Shown here piece after piece: positions 1 to 64,000 of a stretch of 64,000 nucleotides of DNA (position 1 is its first letter; every line of letters begins with the position of its first letter). The translations under genes and the position numbers were made by a program. The notes beneath the pieces were generated by a model. The model made no database searches. It was not told the origin of the DNA and saw only the letters and a program-made list of their open reading frames with translations. The DNA is from Megaleporinus macrocephalus (taxonomy: Eukaryota; Chordata; Actinopteri; Characiformes; Anostomidae), in NCBI GenBank assembly GCA_021613375.1, contig CM038716.1:62001-126000 (forward strand), in the 5' to 3' direction.

Positions 1-243
1 AATGCTTCTGTATGAGCATTCCAGTTTAGAGCATTCTACACTGCAATAACCTCAGAGTTTCTCTTTTCATCACTTAACTTTCTACCACTTTCACTTTGTG
101 CTGGGCAGTATACAGGTTCATCTGATATACCTGCTTTAATTTCCCTTCCGGTATGATTTTTTAATATACCGCCATACCGTAGCATAGAAGAAAAACAGCT
201 GTAACACGTCAACAGGCATTTTTCAAAACAGATCAATAGGCTA

Positions 244-382
244 TATACACACGCACGCACGCACACACGCACACACACACGCACACACACGCACACACAC
301 GCACACACACGCACACACACGCACACACACGCACACACACGCACACACACGCACACACACACACACACACGCACACACACAC
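244..382. repeat. Compound CA/GCAC microsatellite
   Basis: Alternating CACACA and CGCACA units, about 140 bp, fully alternating purine-pyrimidine. Confidence 0.95.
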
Positions 383-436
383 AGCACTACTTTTCACCCA
401 TGGGTGCTGTGCGATAAAAGAGGCCCAGATACTCAC

Positions 437-61420
<60,984 letters not shown>

Positions 61421-61843
61421 CTAAAAACAGAGACAAAGAGAGGAGAAGACAAAGACAGATTGGAGAGATGTGTTAGTATTCATCTTTTTGGTCCCTATAA
61501 AGAAGAAACACCACCATATGAAACACTTTAAGCGCATTACCCGGAGCACAGGGAGTGTCACTGTGTGTAGGCATAAGATTGAAAGAAATTGTGCTTGACA
61601 CATGGAGACTATTTGAGACCCCACCCATGCTCTCCAAGCCAAATCTCCCACACCTAAAGTGCTAAAACAAAGGAGTCAAAGCACTCCTGATTTCCATCCC
61701 CAGAGTGTGGCTGCACACCTGCAAGCCAGCACATCTGCTAACATACACAACAGTGGAGTCTGCTGTAAAGCCAGTATAGAAGTACTTACTTTAGAAAGCA
61801 TGAAAGCACACTTGGCCTCCCTGTGTTAATGAACCATGAGGGG

Positions 61844-61881
<38 letters not shown>

Positions 61882-64000
61882 GGGGGGGGGGGGGGGGGGG
61901 GGTCCAACTTTCTTCCCACTAAATGCTCCCTGATGTGGCCTCAGTTTTTGCATTCACATTTTTTTGGTCAAAAGCAGTCTGCATGTGCAGGACTGACATT
62001 TAGCACAACGTTTTACACTGTTAACATGCAAAGCAAAACAACTAAAAACTGATGTGATCCAACACTTGCCACTGTTGTGAGGCAATAATAGAAAAAAAGT
62101 TAGACTGGAGATCGAAGATAGAAACAAAGAACAAATCTGATTATTGTCTAATGAATCTAGTCTGACAAATATAACAGAATTGAACACAACTTAAAAGCCA
62201 AGTTAAGCCAGCCTGTCCACAAAAAATATTTTTGTGTCCTTTCGTCATAAATTTTCACAATAGAAAGAATAAAAACACAATAGAGGTATACGCTTTTTAT
62301 AAGAGAGTGGCAATAAGTCAGATCAGAATACAGAACAGCATACAAAACATTTGAGTTCTAATTACTGTACTTTATAAGTACTGAAGGTGGAACATGGAAA
62401 CATTAGCATATTAATAAACCACACATTTTTACTATTATTTACGCTACACAGCAACAAGGCATCATCTCTCGCCATATATGTGCTGGTGGGTGAAAAGACT
62501 TCACAATGAAACAGAAAAAACTTTATTTGAAGCAAAAAGTGTCATATTAGTGTTACCCAAGTTTAAGGACAGAAAAGAGAAAAGAGAAAGTTGTATAGTG
62601 CCCCACACCATACTGATCGTTTCTCACTTGGACAGTGTATGAATAGCTGTGGCAAAAGATGAGCTAACTAACAGATAAAAGTTTGGAACATCTGGCACAC
62701 ATAAGCTACTTGTCTTTGCTTTCCTTAACAAATTCTCAGCACTGTATCTGCTCCAAACATAGATATGGGCAGTTGATGTCTAGAAGGGGCCCAGCTATAG
62801 AAATAGCCAGTGTGTCTTTGAACATGTCAGAAAGAGAGCAGGAGAGGCCCCTGGGGTTCCCTTTCTCTCCATAGCCCTAAGGGAAAAGCGCGTGGCTACA
62901 AATGAAAGTCCTAAGACCAGGGAAGAGTCTGGCTTCCGGCACACACACACACACTCCCACTCACACACTCACACACTCACAGGCCCTGTTGACATCCATT
63001 TTAATGCAGGATGCCAAGAGACAGTGAGCACTTTGTTTCACAGGCACGGTTTAAAATTCCTTAAAGGTCACGGACCAATCATTTCCCTTATGTACACTTT
63101 GGCAGCATCTGCTATGCTCATGTGTGCTATATGGATATTACATAGGAAGAACACACAGAAGCATACATGGAATGATGGTAGACCAAAAGTAACTTTTATT
63201 TCAGAACTCTTTCTGCAAAACTAGTTTTGAGAACTGACGCATATACCACTCTTTATTTTAATGAAGTGTATTTTCCTGCATATCTAAATTCAAACATATC
63301 ATAACTTAAACAACTATAGCATAAACATAGCATTACTCTAATCTAATTTGTTTAAACATTGGATTAGGGACTGACCTTTTCAAATACAGCAACCCTAAAT
63401 TTACTGAAAAAAAAAGAAACAGAACATATGCTAGAAATAAAAAGTCAGAATAAGGCCAATGAAAGCTTAAAGCTTCTGTGACCTGCCAGAATTACAAAGA
63501 CTTAAAGCCTACATAAAGCAAGCACACCTGTACATTAAATGTCTGGCAAATGAGACTAATCATGTACCAGATTAAAGATGCTTAAAAAAATCTTCCCAGG
63601 CAAAAAAAAACAAGCATGGACTAATTATGTGATTTCCATTCAATTCTTTTCTGATTTCTTGTTTATATACACTTATTTTCACAAGTTTTAGTGGATACCT
63701 ATACTGAATAGGCCCATCTATCTATTGTGGTATTTAAAGAATACAAATCAACCGGCTCCCATTCCTCAGCTGTCTTAGCTTTCCCCAGAAAGGATAGATT
63801 GGTTTTCCATGACCATGCACTGGCATCTGGGAGGTCATTGTTTCAAGGTGCTCTCTGCATTCATACTGCTGACATAGCAATAGGCACAGTGGAGCCCTAT
63901 CACAAGCAAGAACAGCACAAAGCCCCACACTGAGGGGGAAAAACAGCACTGTATCCATTTAGGCATTTACCTTTTGGCTGGCCTCGTTGCATAATGTATT
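61421..64000. other. Part of nf1 intron 1
   Basis: GT/G run at 61847, CA-rich tract at 62941-62980, otherwise unique AT-rich sequence. No exon 1 or promoter seen before the window ends. Confidence 0.7.
61847..61902. repeat. (GT)n joined to a 22-G run
   Basis: About 17 GT units, then 22 consecutive G, in nf1 intron 1. Confidence 0.9.

Noticed and set aside
36..436. Long Cys/Val reading frames across the CA repeat
   Set aside because: They are translations of a microsatellite with no other support.
62892..63224. 110-codon plus-strand frame in nf1 intron 1
   Set aside because: Passes through a CA repeat and has no recognisable domain or gene structure.
63950..64000. Donor-like CCAAAAG/GTAAATG at the right edge as nf1 exon 1
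   Set aside because: The reading before it (NEASQK or MQRGQPK) does not match the end of neurofibromin exon 1 (VVSRFDEQ).

Overview
This window is vertebrate genomic DNA, most likely from a ray-finned fish. The evidence is long introns, high AT content, abundant CA/TA/GAGT microsatellites, and fish-typical transposons (Tc1/mariner, hAT, L1 and L2 remnants). Almost the whole window is one gene on the minus strand: neurofibromin (nf1), the Ras GTPase-activating protein. By exon-by-exon reading I place 52 coding exons that correspond to human exons 2 to 54 (58-exon numbering), with human exon 17 not found. Exon 1 lies beyond the right edge and the last exons (55 to 58) lie beyond the left edge. 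The exons seen sum to 7,670 nt. Splice sites are GT/AG and most exon lengths are identical to human.

Layout from right to left, following nf1 transcription: exons 2-9 (61.4-52.6 kb, N-terminal armadillo/HEAT-like region), exons 10-21 (52.5-45.0 kb, including the cysteine/serine-rich domain), exons 22-26 (44.6-42.7 kb), exons 27-35 (42.4-34.6 kb, the Ras-GAP domain, with alternative exon 31/23a at 39.0 kb), exon 36 at 33.1 kb, then a 15.4 kb intron, then exons 37-54 (17.7-0.4 kb, Sec14-PH, C-terminal HEAT-like region and nuclear localisation signal).

The 15.4 kb intron between exons 36 and 37 carries three complete nested genes on the opposite (plus) strand: evi2a (single-pass membrane protein), evi2b (mucin-like membrane protein, CD361) and omg (GPI-anchored leucine-rich-repeat oligodendrocyte myelin glycoprotein). 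Each has its coding sequence essentially in one exon, preceded by a probable non-coding first exon. This is the arrangement known in mammals, kept here in a fish.

The rest is intron sequence with decayed mobile elements: a 5'-truncated L1 (2.3-5.7 kb), an L2/CR1-type LINE fragment (7.4-8.7 kb), a Tc1 element (11.55-12.89 kb), other Tc1/mariner remnants, two non-autonomous hAT elements with 8-bp target duplications (46.76-47.79 and 51.29-52.19 kb), a TIR-bearing MITE (56.6-57.1 kb), and a dispersed repeat in three copies. The most unusual points are the apparent absence of nf1 exon 17, where a hAT sits inside a Tc1 remnant; an exact 32-codon shortening of exon 21; a 9-codon extension of exon 45; and the start-codon arrangements of omg and evi2b. 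I see no novel bacterial-type system, RNA gene cluster or CRISPR array.
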